Positions 1 through 9,804 of a stretch of 64,000 nucleotides of DNA are shown here, piece by piece. Positions within the stretch are counted from its first letter, which is position 1. Each line of letters starts with the position of its first letter. The stretch is from Vibrio pectenicida. GTDB taxonomy: Bacteria > Pseudomonadota > Gammaproteobacteria > Enterobacterales > Vibrionaceae. The notes beneath the pieces were generated by a model. The model saw only the letters and a list, made by a program, of their open reading frames with translations, made no database searches and was not told the DNA's origin. The DNA is taken from NCBI GenBank assembly GCA_024347015.1, contig AP024889.1, positions 2,666,001 to 2,730,000 of the forward strand. The letters are read 5' to 3'. Both the position numbers and the translations under genes were made by a program.

Positions 1-1316
1 CGTGCATGTAAAGGCCATAAAGTCGCAAGTTGCTCATCAAAATAACGTCGGTTACCTATTTGGGTTAAGCTATCGACAAGGCTCAAACGTGCCAACTCCT
101 GATTGGCTTCTTCAAGTTTTTGAGCGGCTAAATAACGCTCTGAAACATCCCTCGCCATTATCAATACTCCATTCGTACCAGAAGCTGGGTCGCGAAAAGG
201 GGATTTCACCACATCGTACCAGGTAAAATTACCCTTACTATCGACCAACTGATCGATATAGCGCAGTGATCTACCCTCATATAACACTTTCTGGTCGGTT
301 TCTGATAAACGAGTATATACCTCATGAGGAATTAATTCTTGGAGACGTTTGCCAATTAGTTCATTAATATCTGAGATTCCTAAAGCCTTAACAAAAGGTT
401 TATTACACGCTTGATAAACCATATTTTCATTAAAGATCCCAATGGCGTCAGGGCTAGACTCAAGTATATTTTGTAAAATGGTATCACGTTGCGCCAACGC
501 CACCTCAGTATCTCGACGTCGATCCATTTCATCACGTAAGTTTTTTTGTATGTTGTGCCAGTCCGTCACGTCATGGCTAATACCTATAGTTCCTAACTTT
601 TCACCCGACGAAGAAATCAAGATATTTTGATATGTTTCCAACAAACAGCTACGCCCTTCAATATCAATCGTCCAGCGGCGTTTGTTAGCTCGACCTTTAA
701 CAACTCCCTTAATATCAGCACAACCTTCTTGGCGTCGTTCTCCCCAAAAACGCTCAAATGCTTTATTCGTTGATATCAGTTCACCCTCATTATTCTTGAT
801 AAAAACTAACTCAGTAAGATTATCCAAAGCACTGCGTACCACAGACAATGACTCTATTTCTCTCACCATTTCAGTATGTGAAGCTTGATGGGACGAAAGG
901 TATAACAACCAGACAATACGGCCACGATAAACCGTCCTACGTCCGCTAATCTCAACTTTAATATGGTTATTTTTTGATACCTTCCACTCTATAGGAAAAC
1001 ACTTGAACCCCTCCCCAGCAAAAAGCCCGACTGTTGACATTAAAAAATCACGAGAGACAGAATCAGGAAACAGGAATGATTTCCCAACACGGCGAATAGC
1101 CAATAGCTGCATTGCATTCTTATTAGAAAGCAGTAGTTTGCCTGATTTGGCTTCTACTAAGATAAGGGCCGACGGGGCATCTTGCACCAGAAGGTCTATA
1201 TGTTTCTGTAATCGCGAATAGAGCGCAATTGACAGCAAAAGGAAGAATAGAATCACCACGAGGTCGAGACCATGCCCATGAGACGTATCCCATAACCAGT
1301 AAAACACCTGCTCCAT
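1..1316 (-). CDS. PAS-PAS-GGDEF sensor protein, probable diguanylate cyclase (partial)
   Basis: The reverse strand reads open from an ATG at 1316 to the left edge, about 438 codons, and the gene continues outside the window. It begins MEQVFYWLWD. A hydrophobic segment at about residues 17-36 is a single membrane anchor. Two PAS-like regions follow (about 140-260 and 275-395). The start of a GGDEF domain is recognisable near residue 405 from the DSLTQIGNRRYFDEQL stretch. The GGDEF catalytic motif lies beyond the window, so cyclase activity cannot be judged from sequence here. A purine-rich AGAGAAG precedes the start. It is divergent from gltBD across a 528-bp gap. By family, such proteins make c-di-GMP in response to a redox, oxygen or ligand signal sensed by PAS. 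The specific signal is unknown. Confidence 0.85.
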   Translation of the reverse strand, partial: MEQVFYWLWDTSHGHGLDLVVILFFLLLSIALYSRLQKHIDLLVQDAPSALILVEAKSGKLLLSNKNAMQLLAIRRVGKSFLFPDSVSRDFLMSTVGLFAGEGFKCFPIEWKVSKNNHIKVEISGRRTVYRGRIVWLLYLSSHQASHTEMVREIESLSVVRSALDNLTELVFIKNNEGELISTNKAFERFWGERRQEGCADIKGVVKGRANKRRWTIDIEGRSCLLETYQNILISSSGEKLGTIGISHDVTDWHNIQKNLRDEMDRRRDTEVALAQRDTILQNILESSPDAIGIFNENMVYQACNKPFVKALGISDINELIGKRLQELIPHEVYTRLSETDQKVLYEGRSLRYIDQLVDSKGNFTWYDVVKSPFRDPASGTNGVLIMARDVSERYLAAQKLEEANQELARLSLVDSLTQIGNRRYFDEQLATLWPLHA

Positions 1317-1844
1317 TCGTACTTCTCTGCATTTAGATGCGACTTAGTATTAAGATTACAAAAAATATCAGCTGACTGCTGGTTTTTCTGTATTGAATAA
1401 CACTTTTTTCGTAAACAGCTTCGTCTTGTGAAAAATAATAATGAATAACTCTAACGAAAAGGCGAATAACTACTCAATCCTGCCAAACTTTGTGTTTAAA
1501 CCAGTGCATTGTGCTGATGTTTTTATTTCCAACTGAACTTAATTGTTGCAAAATTGTAACAATTAAAAGAATAAGTCATTGAAATATTTGAACTTTAAAT
1601 GGAATTAACTAGTAAATAGGCCATTGAGGTTGCATCTCATCAAAAACTTGACCTTTTACATCATAAGATTTAGGTTGTGGGAATCGATGAAAATGAATTC
1701 ATCTTGTTGCGAAAACTAATAAGAAGTTTTTATAGCATATTTATGTAAATAAAAATCAATATAATGCATAAGTAACCATCAATACCAATTATCATCATGT
1801 TGGTAACACTGTCTGGTAGACAGAGAAGCAAAGGGAGAATTGCA
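1317..1844. promoter_or_regulatory. Divergent intergenic region upstream of gltBD with an ArgR-like box and a -10 element
   Basis: This 528-bp AT-rich gap separates the PAS-GGDEF gene from gltB. I see no gene in it. Two elements stand out. A near-palindrome TGAAAATGAATTCA at 1688-1701 is close to the ArgR half-site pair TGAAT-N4-ATTCA. A perfect TATAAT lies at 1760-1765, about 80 bp before the gltB start, although its -35 is weak. A short hairpin, CTGTCT-GGT-AGACAG, lies at 1809-1823 just before the gltB ribosome-binding site. In E. coli the gltBDF promoter is known to be controlled by Lrp, IHF, CRP and ArgR, which makes an ArgR site plausible but unproven here. Confidence 0.4.
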
Positions 1845-4800
1845 ATGGCTTTATATGACCCAAGCCTTGAAAAAGACAACTGTGGATTTGGTTTGATCGC
1901 ACACATGGAAGGGCAACCTAGTCACAAATTGGTTCGTACAGCAATTTCAGCACTCGATCGTATGACTCACCGAGGTGGTATCGCTGCAGATGGAAAAACT
2001 GGCGATGGCTGTGGTTTACTACTTCAAAAACCTGATACTTACCTACGTCTCATCGCTGAAGAAAATGGTTTTAAGTTAGGTAAGCAATACGCTATTGGCA
2101 TGGTTTTCTTCAATCAAAACCCTTCTCAAGCCAAATCAGCTAAAGACATTATCAATAAAGAACTGGCTCAAGAAACATTGACTGTCGCTGGATGGCGGGT
2201 TGTCCCTACTAACACTGATGTGCTCGGACCTATCGCTCTAAATTCGTTACCTAATATTCAACAGGTATTTATTTCAGCCCCAGCAGGGTGGCGTGAACGC
2301 GACATTGAACGTCGTCTATACATAGCTCGTCGTCGTATTGAAAAACAAATAGTTCAAGATAACGATTTCTATATATGCAGTTTATCTACTCAGGTTTTGG
2401 TCTATAAAGGCCTTTGTATGCCAGCAGATTTACCACGCTTCTACCTCGACCTTGCTGATTTACGTATGGAGTCAGCCATTTGCTTATTCCACCAACGTTT
2501 TTCAACCAACACTCAACCACGATGGCCTCTTGCTCAACCTTTCCGCTATCTTGCCCATAATGGTGAAATTAATACCATAGATGGGAATCGTCAGTGGGCT
2601 CGTGCACGTGCATATAAATTTAACTCTCCACTGCTTCCAGATCTGCAAAGCGCAGCGCCATTTGTTAATGAAACCGGATCAGACTCATCAAGTCTAGATA
2701 ATATGCTCGACCTATTTTTAGCAGGTGGGATGGATGTATTTCGAGCAATGAGAATGCTAGTTCCACCTGCATGGCAAAATCATCCAGATATGGACCCAGA
2801 TTTGCGGGCATTTTACGATTTTAACTCGAAACATATGGAACCTTGGGATGGCCCCGCTGGAATTGTATTATCTGATGGTCGCTATGCAGCCTGCAACCTC
2901 GACCGTAATGGTTTACGGCCTGCACGCTATGTCATTACCAAAGATAAACTTATCACTCTAGCATCAGAAGTCGGCATCTGGGACTATGCTCCTGATGAAG
3001 TTGCCGAGAAAGGTCGAGTCGGTCCAGGAGAATTGTTCGTTATCGATACTCGGCGCGGTAAATTATGGCAATCAAGCGATATTGACAATGATCTCAAAGG
3101 TCGTCATCCATATAAAGAATGGATGGATAATAACGTCCACAAGCTCACCCCATTTTCTCAATTGCCCGAACAACAGGTAGGTAAACGTAATTTTGATAGT
3201 GCTCTTCTAAAGACATATCAGAAGCAGTTCGCAATGACCAATGAAGAAGTCGATCAAGTACTCAGAGTATTAGGAGATATAGGTCAAGAAGCCGTTGGGT
3301 CGATGGGCGATGATACACCTATGGCTGTACTATCTTCAAAAGAACGACTTGTGACCGACTACTTTCGGCAAAAATTTGCTCAGGTTACAAATCCCCCAAT
3401 AGATCCGCTCCGTGAAAAGCACGTCATGTCACTCGCCAGCAGCGTGGGTCAAGAAATGAATGTATTCTGTGAAACTGATGGCCATGCCCACAGAGTTACA
3501 TTTGATTCCCCTGTCTTACTCTACTCAGACATGCAACAATTACTTAAACTTGCCGATGCTCACTATCGCAATACTGTCATTGATATCAATTACAATCCAA
3601 ATACCAAAGATCTCAGGCAAGCAATACATGACTTATGTGAGCAAGCCATTGACGTAGTTCGTAATGGTACAGTTTTAGTTATATTGTCTGATCGCAACTT
3701 AGTCAAAGGAAAGGTACCTATCCCTGCGGCTATGGCAGTGGGTGCTGTTCAAAATCATCTGATAAAAGAAAATCTCCGTTGTGATGCAAATATTCTAGTT
3801 GAAACAGCAACAGCTCGAGACCCACATCAGTTTGCCGTTCTTTTAGGTTTTGGCGCAACTGCGATATACCCATACCTAGCTTATGAAACCTTAGGCAAAT
3901 TGATCGATGATGGCGTATTGGAAAAAAGCTATCGGGATGTGATGCAAAACTACCAATATGGTATCAACAAAGGTCTTTACAAAATCATGTCGAAAATGGG
4001 AATTTCGACTATTGCTTCATATCGTTGCTCTCAATTATTTGAAGCTGTTGGTATCAATAGTGATATTGTCGATCTCTGTTTCGATGGCGTCTCAACACGT
4101 ATTCAAGGCGCAAGCTTTGAAGACTTCCAACAAGATTTGTTCAATTTATCCCAAAAAGCGTGGGCTAAACGCAAAGCGATAGAGCAAGGTGGCTTACTTA
4201 AATACGTTCATGGTGGGGAATACCATGCTTATAACCCAGATGTCGTTAGTACTTTACAGCAAGCAGTAAAGTCAGGCGAAATACTTGACTACAAGAGTTT
4301 TGCTCAGCAAGTAAATCAGCGACCAATTGCAATGCTTCGCGATCTAATGAGATTAAAAAAATCAGGAACACCACTTACACTTGAAAGCATTGAAACAAAT
4401 ACAGAGCTTTTCAAGCGCTTTGACTCCGCAGCTATGTCTATAGGCGCTTTAAGCCCCGAAGCTCATGAAGCACTGGCAACGGCAATGAACCGCCTAGGTG
4501 GTTATTCAAACTCAGGAGAAGGTGGTGAAGATCCGCGTCGCTTTGGTACTGAGCGTAATTCTCGTATTAAGCAAGTTGCCTCTGGACGATTTGGTGTTAC
4601 CCCTCACTACTTAACCAATGCCGATGTACTTCAAATAAAAGTAGCTCAAGGGGCAAAACCAGGTGAAGGCGGGCAACTTCCAGGTCATAAAGTGACAGCA
4701 GAAATAGCCAAGCTTCGCTATTCTGTGCAAGGAGTGACGCTTATCTCGCCTCCCCCACATCATGATATTTATTCTATTGAAGATCTTGCCCAACTGATCT

Positions 4801-6308
4801 TCGACCTTAAACAAGTCAATCCAAAAGCCTTAGTTTCTGTAAAACTGGTTAGTGAACCTGGTGTAGGGACCATAGCAACAGGGGTGGCTAAAGCTTATGC
4901 CGATCTTATCACTATATCAGGCTATGATGGAGGGACTGCTGCTAGTCCACTCACTTCAGTGAAATATGCTGGTTGCCCTTGGGAGCTAGGCTTAGCTGAA
5001 ACCCAACAAGCACTAGTAGCAAATGGACTGCGACACAAAATTCGTCTGCAAGTCGATGGTGGTCTTAAAACAGGTTTAGATGTGGTAAAAGCAGCCATAT
5101 TAGGCGCTGAAAGCTTTGGTTTTGGCACCGCGCCTATGGTAGCCATGGGTTGTAAGTTCCTACGAATATGTCATCTTAATAACTGTGCAACTGGTGTTGC
5201 AACTCAAGACGAAACATTACGCAAAGAATATTTCAAAGGTCTACCAGAACAGGTAATGAACTATTTTATCGGCCTTGCTGATGAAGTGCGAACATTGTTA
5301 GCTGAATTAGGTGTCGAAAAATTGACCGACCTTATCGGCCATACTGAGTTCCTAGAAGCCGTAGAAGGAATCACAGCAAAACAGTCTAAGCTAGATTTAA
5401 CCCATATTCTTGAAAAGCCTATTTCACCAGAAAAACACCCTTTATTTTGGGCTAAACCTAATACACCTTTTGATACAGGTGAACTCAATCAGAAAATCCT
5501 CGACGATGCACTAACCGCGATTGAAGAGTGCAAACCTGCCAGTTTTTTCTATAACGTAATCAATACTGACCGCTCTATTGGTGCACGAATCTCAGGAGAG
5601 ATTGCTAAGCGTTATGGCAACCAAGGGATGGCAACATCCCCTATTAAGCTGTATCTAGATGGTACAGCCGGACAATCTTTTGGTGTTTGGAATGCCGGTG
5701 GCGTTGAACAATATCTCACAGGCGATGCTAATGACTATGTGGGTAAAGGTATGGCTGGAGGGAAGTTGGTCATCAAGCCACACCTGGGTACTGCATTTCG
5801 ATGTAATGAAGCAAGCATTATTGGTAACACTTGTTTATACGGTGCGACTGGTGGCAAATTGTTTGCCTCAGGTACAGCGGGTGAACGATTCGGTGTACGT
5901 AATTCAGGCACTATAGCTGTCGTTGAAGGTGCTGGCGATAACGCATGTGAATACATGACTGGAGGTATTGTGGCAATTCTTGGTTCAACTGGAGTGAACT
6001 TCGGGGCTGGAATGACAGGTGGGTTCGCATATGTGCTGGATCAAAACCAAGACTTTCAGGGCCGCGTAAACAATGAGTCAGTTGAAGCACTTGTACTTTC
6101 AGATCTATATATCCATCAAGAGCATCTACGTGGCTTAATTGCCGAGCACTTAGAAGAAACAGGCTCAGTACATGCTGAAGACATTCTAGCAAACTTTGAT
6201 GAATGGATTCCAAAGTTCTACCTTATAAAACCCAAAGCTGCTGATCTTCGCTCTCTACTTGGGCACCAAAGTCGCAGCGCAGCAGAACTGCGCGTTCAAG
6301 CACAATAA
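1845..6308 (+). CDS. gltB: Glutamate synthase (NADPH) large subunit, GOGAT alpha chain
   Basis: This is the large subunit of NADPH-dependent glutamate synthase. It transfers the amide of glutamine to 2-oxoglutarate, giving two glutamates, in cytoplasmic ammonia assimilation. I choose the ATG at 1845 (1487 aa) because AAGGGAGA precedes it and the protein then starts MALYDPSLEKDNCGFGL. The frame is open upstream to an ATG at 1797, but that start has no good ribosome-binding site. Cys13 in the DNCGFGL motif is the expected N-terminal glutaminase nucleophile, exposed after removal of a short propeptide. The central and FMN synthase domains follow. Cysteines in CKFLRICHLNNC (about residue 1102 on) match the 3Fe-4S ligands. 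A glycine-rich beta-helix domain closes the protein. It forms an operon with gltD, 20 bp downstream. Confidence 0.98.
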   Translation: MALYDPSLEKDNCGFGLIAHMEGQPSHKLVRTAISALDRMTHRGGIAADGKTGDGCGLLLQKPDTYLRLIAEENGFKLGKQYAIGMVFFNQNPSQAKSAKDIINKELAQETLTVAGWRVVPTNTDVLGPIALNSLPNIQQVFISAPAGWRERDIERRLYIARRRIEKQIVQDNDFYICSLSTQVLVYKGLCMPADLPRFYLDLADLRMESAICLFHQRFSTNTQPRWPLAQPFRYLAHNGEINTIDGNRQWARARAYKFNSPLLPDLQSAAPFVNETGSDSSSLDNMLDLFLAGGMDVFRAMRMLVPPAWQNHPDMDPDLRAFYDFNSKHMEPWDGPAGIVLSDGRYAACNLDRNGLRPARYVITKDKLITLASEVGIWDYAPDEVAEKGRVGPGELFVIDTRRGKLWQSSDIDNDLKGRHPYKEWMDNNVHKLTPFSQLPEQQVGKRNFDSALLKTYQKQFAMTNEEVDQVLRVLGDIGQEAVGSMGDDTPMAVLSSKERLVTDYFRQKFAQVTNPPIDPLREKHVMSLASSVGQEMNVFCETDGHAHRVTFDSPVLLYSDMQQLLKLADAHYRNTVIDINYNPNTKDLRQAIHDLCEQAIDVVRNGTVLVILSDRNLVKGKVPIPAAMAVGAVQNHLIKENLRCDANILVETATARDPHQFAVLLGFGATAIYPYLAYETLGKLIDDGVLEKSYRDVMQNYQYGINKGLYKIMSKMGISTIASYRCSQLFEAVGINSDIVDLCFDGVSTRIQGASFEDFQQDLFNLSQKAWAKRKAIEQGGLLKYVHGGEYHAYNPDVVSTLQQAVKSGEILDYKSFAQQVNQRPIAMLRDLMRLKKSGTPLTLESIETNTELFKRFDSAAMSIGALSPEAHEALATAMNRLGGYSNSGEGGEDPRRFGTERNSRIKQVASGRFGVTPHYLTNADVLQIKVAQGAKPGEGGQLPGHKVTAEIAKLRYSVQGVTLISPPPHHDIYSIEDLAQLIFDLKQVNPKALVSVKLVSEPGVGTIATGVAKAYADLITISGYDGGTAASPLTSVKYAGCPWELGLAETQQALVANGLRHKIRLQVDGGLKTGLDVVKAAILGAESFGFGTAPMVAMGCKFLRICHLNNCATGVATQDETLRKEYFKGLPEQVMNYFIGLADEVRTLLAELGVEKLTDLIGHTEFLEAVEGITAKQSKLDLTHILEKPISPEKHPLFWAKPNTPFDTGELNQKILDDALTAIEECKPASFFYNVINTDRSIGARISGEIAKRYGNQGMATSPIKLYLDGTAGQSFGVWNAGGVEQYLTGDANDYVGKGMAGGKLVIKPHLGTAFRCNEASIIGNTCLYGATGGKLFASGTAGERFGVRNSGTIAVVEGAGDNACEYMTGGIVAILGSTGVNFGAGMTGGFAYVLDQNQDFQGRVNNESVEALVLSDLYIHQEHLRGLIAEHLEETGSVHAEDILANFDEWIPKFYLIKPKAADLRSLLGHQSRSAAELRVQAQ

Positions 6309-6325
6309 TCAAGGAGGATGTCTGA

Positions 6326-7741
<1,416 letters not shown>

Positions 7742-7765
7742 CCAGCTAGCACAAACGAATCAAGA

Positions 7766-7795
7766 GGGTTGACGTTTTAACGTCAGCCCTTTTTT
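7766..7795 (+). terminator. Rho-independent terminator after gltD
   Basis: An 11-bp stem begins GGGTTGACG and closes with its complement (one G-T pair). It is followed by six T residues and lies 25 bp after the gltD stop. Confidence 0.9.
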
Positions 7796-7849
7796 ATAGG
7801 GTAAGTTAAGCTCTCAGTAATTAATCGACAGCTATTAAGGATACGGTGA

Positions 7850-8278
7850 ATGACAAAAAGCACTCTTTTAAGTGTATCGCTACTAATATTAACCGCTTGC
7901 AGCCAAGGAGTTCAAACCATGACAGATCGCACTTTATCGCCTTGTGGGGATAAACCTAATTGCGTCTCCACGCAAGACGATAGGGATACACATAACCTAA
8001 AACCCTATATTCTGACAAAAAACGCTAATTTAAACACAATTGAACAAACTGCTCTGCAATTATCCGGAGCAAAGCTTGCTGCTAAGCAAGACGGTTATCT
8101 ACGGATTGAATGCACATCAAGAATTATGCGCTTTACAGACGATCTCGAACTGAGAATTGAGGGTGAAACTTTAATAGTAAGATCGGAATCTCGTATCGGA
8201 TATTCAGACTTTGGTGTTAATCGAAAACGTGCAAACCAATTAAGAGCATTACTTAAAGAGAACAATATAATTTTTTAA
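7850..8278 (+). CDS. DUF1499 family lipoprotein
   Basis: This is a 142-aa protein of unknown function. The first 17 residues form a lipoprotein signal ending in LTAC, so Cys17 is probably lipidated and the protein membrane-anchored. The segment CGDKPNCVSTQDD is the typical N-terminal signature of DUF1499 proteins. The C-terminal half contains the conserved pattern around RFTDDLELRIEGE and RSESRIGYSDFGVNRKR. It stands alone, between the gltD terminator and a bidirectional terminator shared with convergent truB. The family assignment rests on the motif; no biochemical role is established that I can name. Confidence 0.8.
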   Translation: MTKSTLLSVSLLILTACSQGVQTMTDRTLSPCGDKPNCVSTQDDRDTHNLKPYILTKNANLNTIEQTALQLSGAKLAAKQDGYLRIECTSRIMRFTDDLELRIEGETLIVRSESRIGYSDFGVNRKRANQLRALLKENNIIF

Positions 8279-8296
8279 ATAGCACTGATTTCAGGC

Positions 8297-8325
8297 AAAA
8301 GCCGAAGCATAGACTTCGGTTTTTA
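8297..8325. terminator. Bidirectional terminator between the DUF1499 gene and truB
   Basis: The inverted repeat GCCGAAG-CATAGA-CTTCGGT is flanked by an A-run on the left and a T-run on the right. It can therefore terminate both the rightward lipoprotein gene and the leftward truB operon. Confidence 0.8.
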
Positions 8326-8340
8326 TCTATCTGATTTCAG

Positions 8341-9288
8341 TTACTCAGCTTCATTACGAAAAACCACCAATCTCTTAGGTGCGACCTTGCCGTCATCGTT
8401 TAACTCTGCTATTCCAATAAAAGTCCGCTGACCACCGGATGTCATTCGCAGTGCTGTCCCATCAGGCGCCCCAAAGACTTGAACTGGCATACCATGTTGG
8501 ACCAAATCGGTCAGCTCAGCATTTAGATTCACCTCTGGTAAATCTTCAACAGCAGTATCCATAGGCAATAATAGAGGGTCAAGAAGTTCTTTGGGAGCAA
8601 CGTCATCGTGCTGTGCTTGCTCTAAAATCTCACTCAATTGCTCTATTGTGACCATTTTTTCATAAGGATAGTTAGCAACACCAGTGCGGCGGAGCATGGT
8701 AACGTGAGCTCCACAACCAAGCATTTCACCAAGATCGTCAACGATGGTGCGGATATACGTCCCTTTTGAGCAGTGTATTTCCATCTCAACTTCGCAGCCT
8801 TCAAAGCGATGAAGGATAATTTCATATACCTTTATCTTGCGAGCTTCACGAGGTACTTCAATACCTTTACGAGCATATTCGTAAAGTGGTTTACCTTGAT
8901 ATTTCAAGGCGGAAAACATAGAAGGGACTTGGTCAGATTCGCCACGAAACCTATCAATACAAGCTTCTAATTTTTCGAGAGGTACATTAACTGAGCGTGT
9001 CTCAACAATTTCGCCATCAGAATCAGAGGTATTTGTACGCTCACCTAGTTTCGCTATCACTCGATAACGTTTATCAGAATCTAACAAAAACTGAGAGAAC
9101 TTCGTTGCTTCACCAAGGCAGATTGGCAACATACCTGTCGCTAGGGGATCCAGAGCACCGGTATGACCTGCTTTTTCTGCAAAGTAAATACGCTTTACTT
9201 TTTGCAATGCATCATTAGATGAAATACCTGTAGGTTTATCCAAAAGGACAACACCATTAATTGGACGACCTTTACGACGACGAGCCAT
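8341..9288 (-). CDS. truB: tRNA pseudouridine(55) synthase TruB
   Basis: This 315-aa enzyme isomerises U55 in the T-loop of tRNAs to pseudouridine. The motif [14 protein letters not shown] contains the catalytic aspartate (D47), and [12 protein letters not shown] is the second conserved block. The N-terminus [21 protein letters not shown] is typical. The start codon overlaps the rbfA stop by one base, so translation is probably coupled. In E. coli and most vibrios rpsO follows truB. Here truB is the last gene and faces a convergent lipoprotein gene across a terminator, so the usual rpsO-pnp neighbours have been lost from this position. Confidence 0.97.
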   Translation of the reverse strand: MARRRKGRPINGVVLLDKPTGISSNDALQKVKRIYFAEKAGHTGALDPLATGMLPICLGEATKFSQFLLDSDKRYRVIAKLGERTNTSDSDGEIVETRSVNVPLEKLEACIDRFRGESDQVPSMFSALKYQGKPLYEYARKGIEVPREARKIKVYEIILHRFEGCEVEMEIHCSKGTYIRTIVDDLGEMLGCGAHVTMLRRTGVANYPYEKMVTIEQLSEILEQAQHDDVAPKELLDPLLLPMDTAVEDLPEVNLNAELTDLVQHGMPVQVFGAPDGTALRMTSGGQRTFIGIAELNDDGKVAPKRLVVFRNEAE

Positions 9289-9701
9289 TAAGCACTGCCC
9301 TCTTCTGGATTGCTATCTTCACGGCCAGCGTCTTGCTGCTTACGTTTATCTTCGCTAATAACCTCACTCACTAGATTCGACATCCGCATACCCTCAACAA
9401 GAGTATTATCGTAATGGAAACGAATTTCTGGAGTTAAACGCAGACGAATACGCTTACCCAGCATCATGCGAATGTGCACTTCATGCTCACGTAATGCCAT
9501 AAGGCATGACTCTGGAGTTTGTTCACCTACACACAAGAAGGTCACAAATACTTTTGCATAAGCTAGGTCACGTGATACTTCCACATCGGAAATAGTCACC
9601 ATGCCTAAACGTGAATCACGAACTTCCCTTTGTAGAAGCATTGCTAATTCTTTTTGCAGCTGTTGTGCAACGCGCTGCGTCCGACTAAATTCTTTTGACA
9701 T
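9288..9701 (-). CDS. rbfA: 30S ribosome-binding factor A
   Basis: RbfA helps mature the 16S rRNA 5' end and supports growth in the cold; it binds the 30S subunit. I place the start at the ATG at 9701, giving 137 aa beginning [20 protein letters not shown], which matches the E. coli protein start. The frame stays open upstream to 9767, but that stretch lies inside a strong hairpin and encodes nothing RbfA-like. Conserved blocks are [20 protein letters not shown] and [15 protein letters not shown]. It lies between infB and truB as in other gammaproteobacteria. The ribosome-binding site is weak, so access may depend on the upstream hairpin. Confidence 0.95.
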   Translation of the reverse strand: MSKEFSRTQRVAQQLQKELAMLLQREVRDSRLGMVTISDVEVSRDLAYAKVFVTFLCVGEQTPESCLMALREHEVHIRMMLGKRIRLRLTPEIRFHYDNTLVEGMRMSNLVSEVISEDKRKQQDAGREDSNPEEGSA

Positions 9702-9724
9702 ATCTTTGCTCTTATTAGAAAGAA

Positions 9725-9752
9725 TGGGGGGATGGTCATAACCAGCCCCCCA
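9725..9752. other. Strong GC-rich hairpin between infB and rbfA
   Basis: On the transcribed minus strand, TGGGGGG pairs with CCCCCCA and CTGGT with ACCAT around a TATG loop, with one mismatch. It lies 24 bases before the rbfA start. No proper T-run follows, so an RNA processing or translation-control element is more likely than a terminator. Confidence 0.6.
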
Positions 9753-9804
9753 TGGCGTATTCAACAACCAATTACCACTTATTTTTCAAAGCTGGTTTAG
9801 TCAA

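Noticed and set aside
5911..6213. 100-codon minus-strand frame inside gltB
   Set aside because: Fully inside a well-conserved gene on the other strand, no ribosome-binding site.
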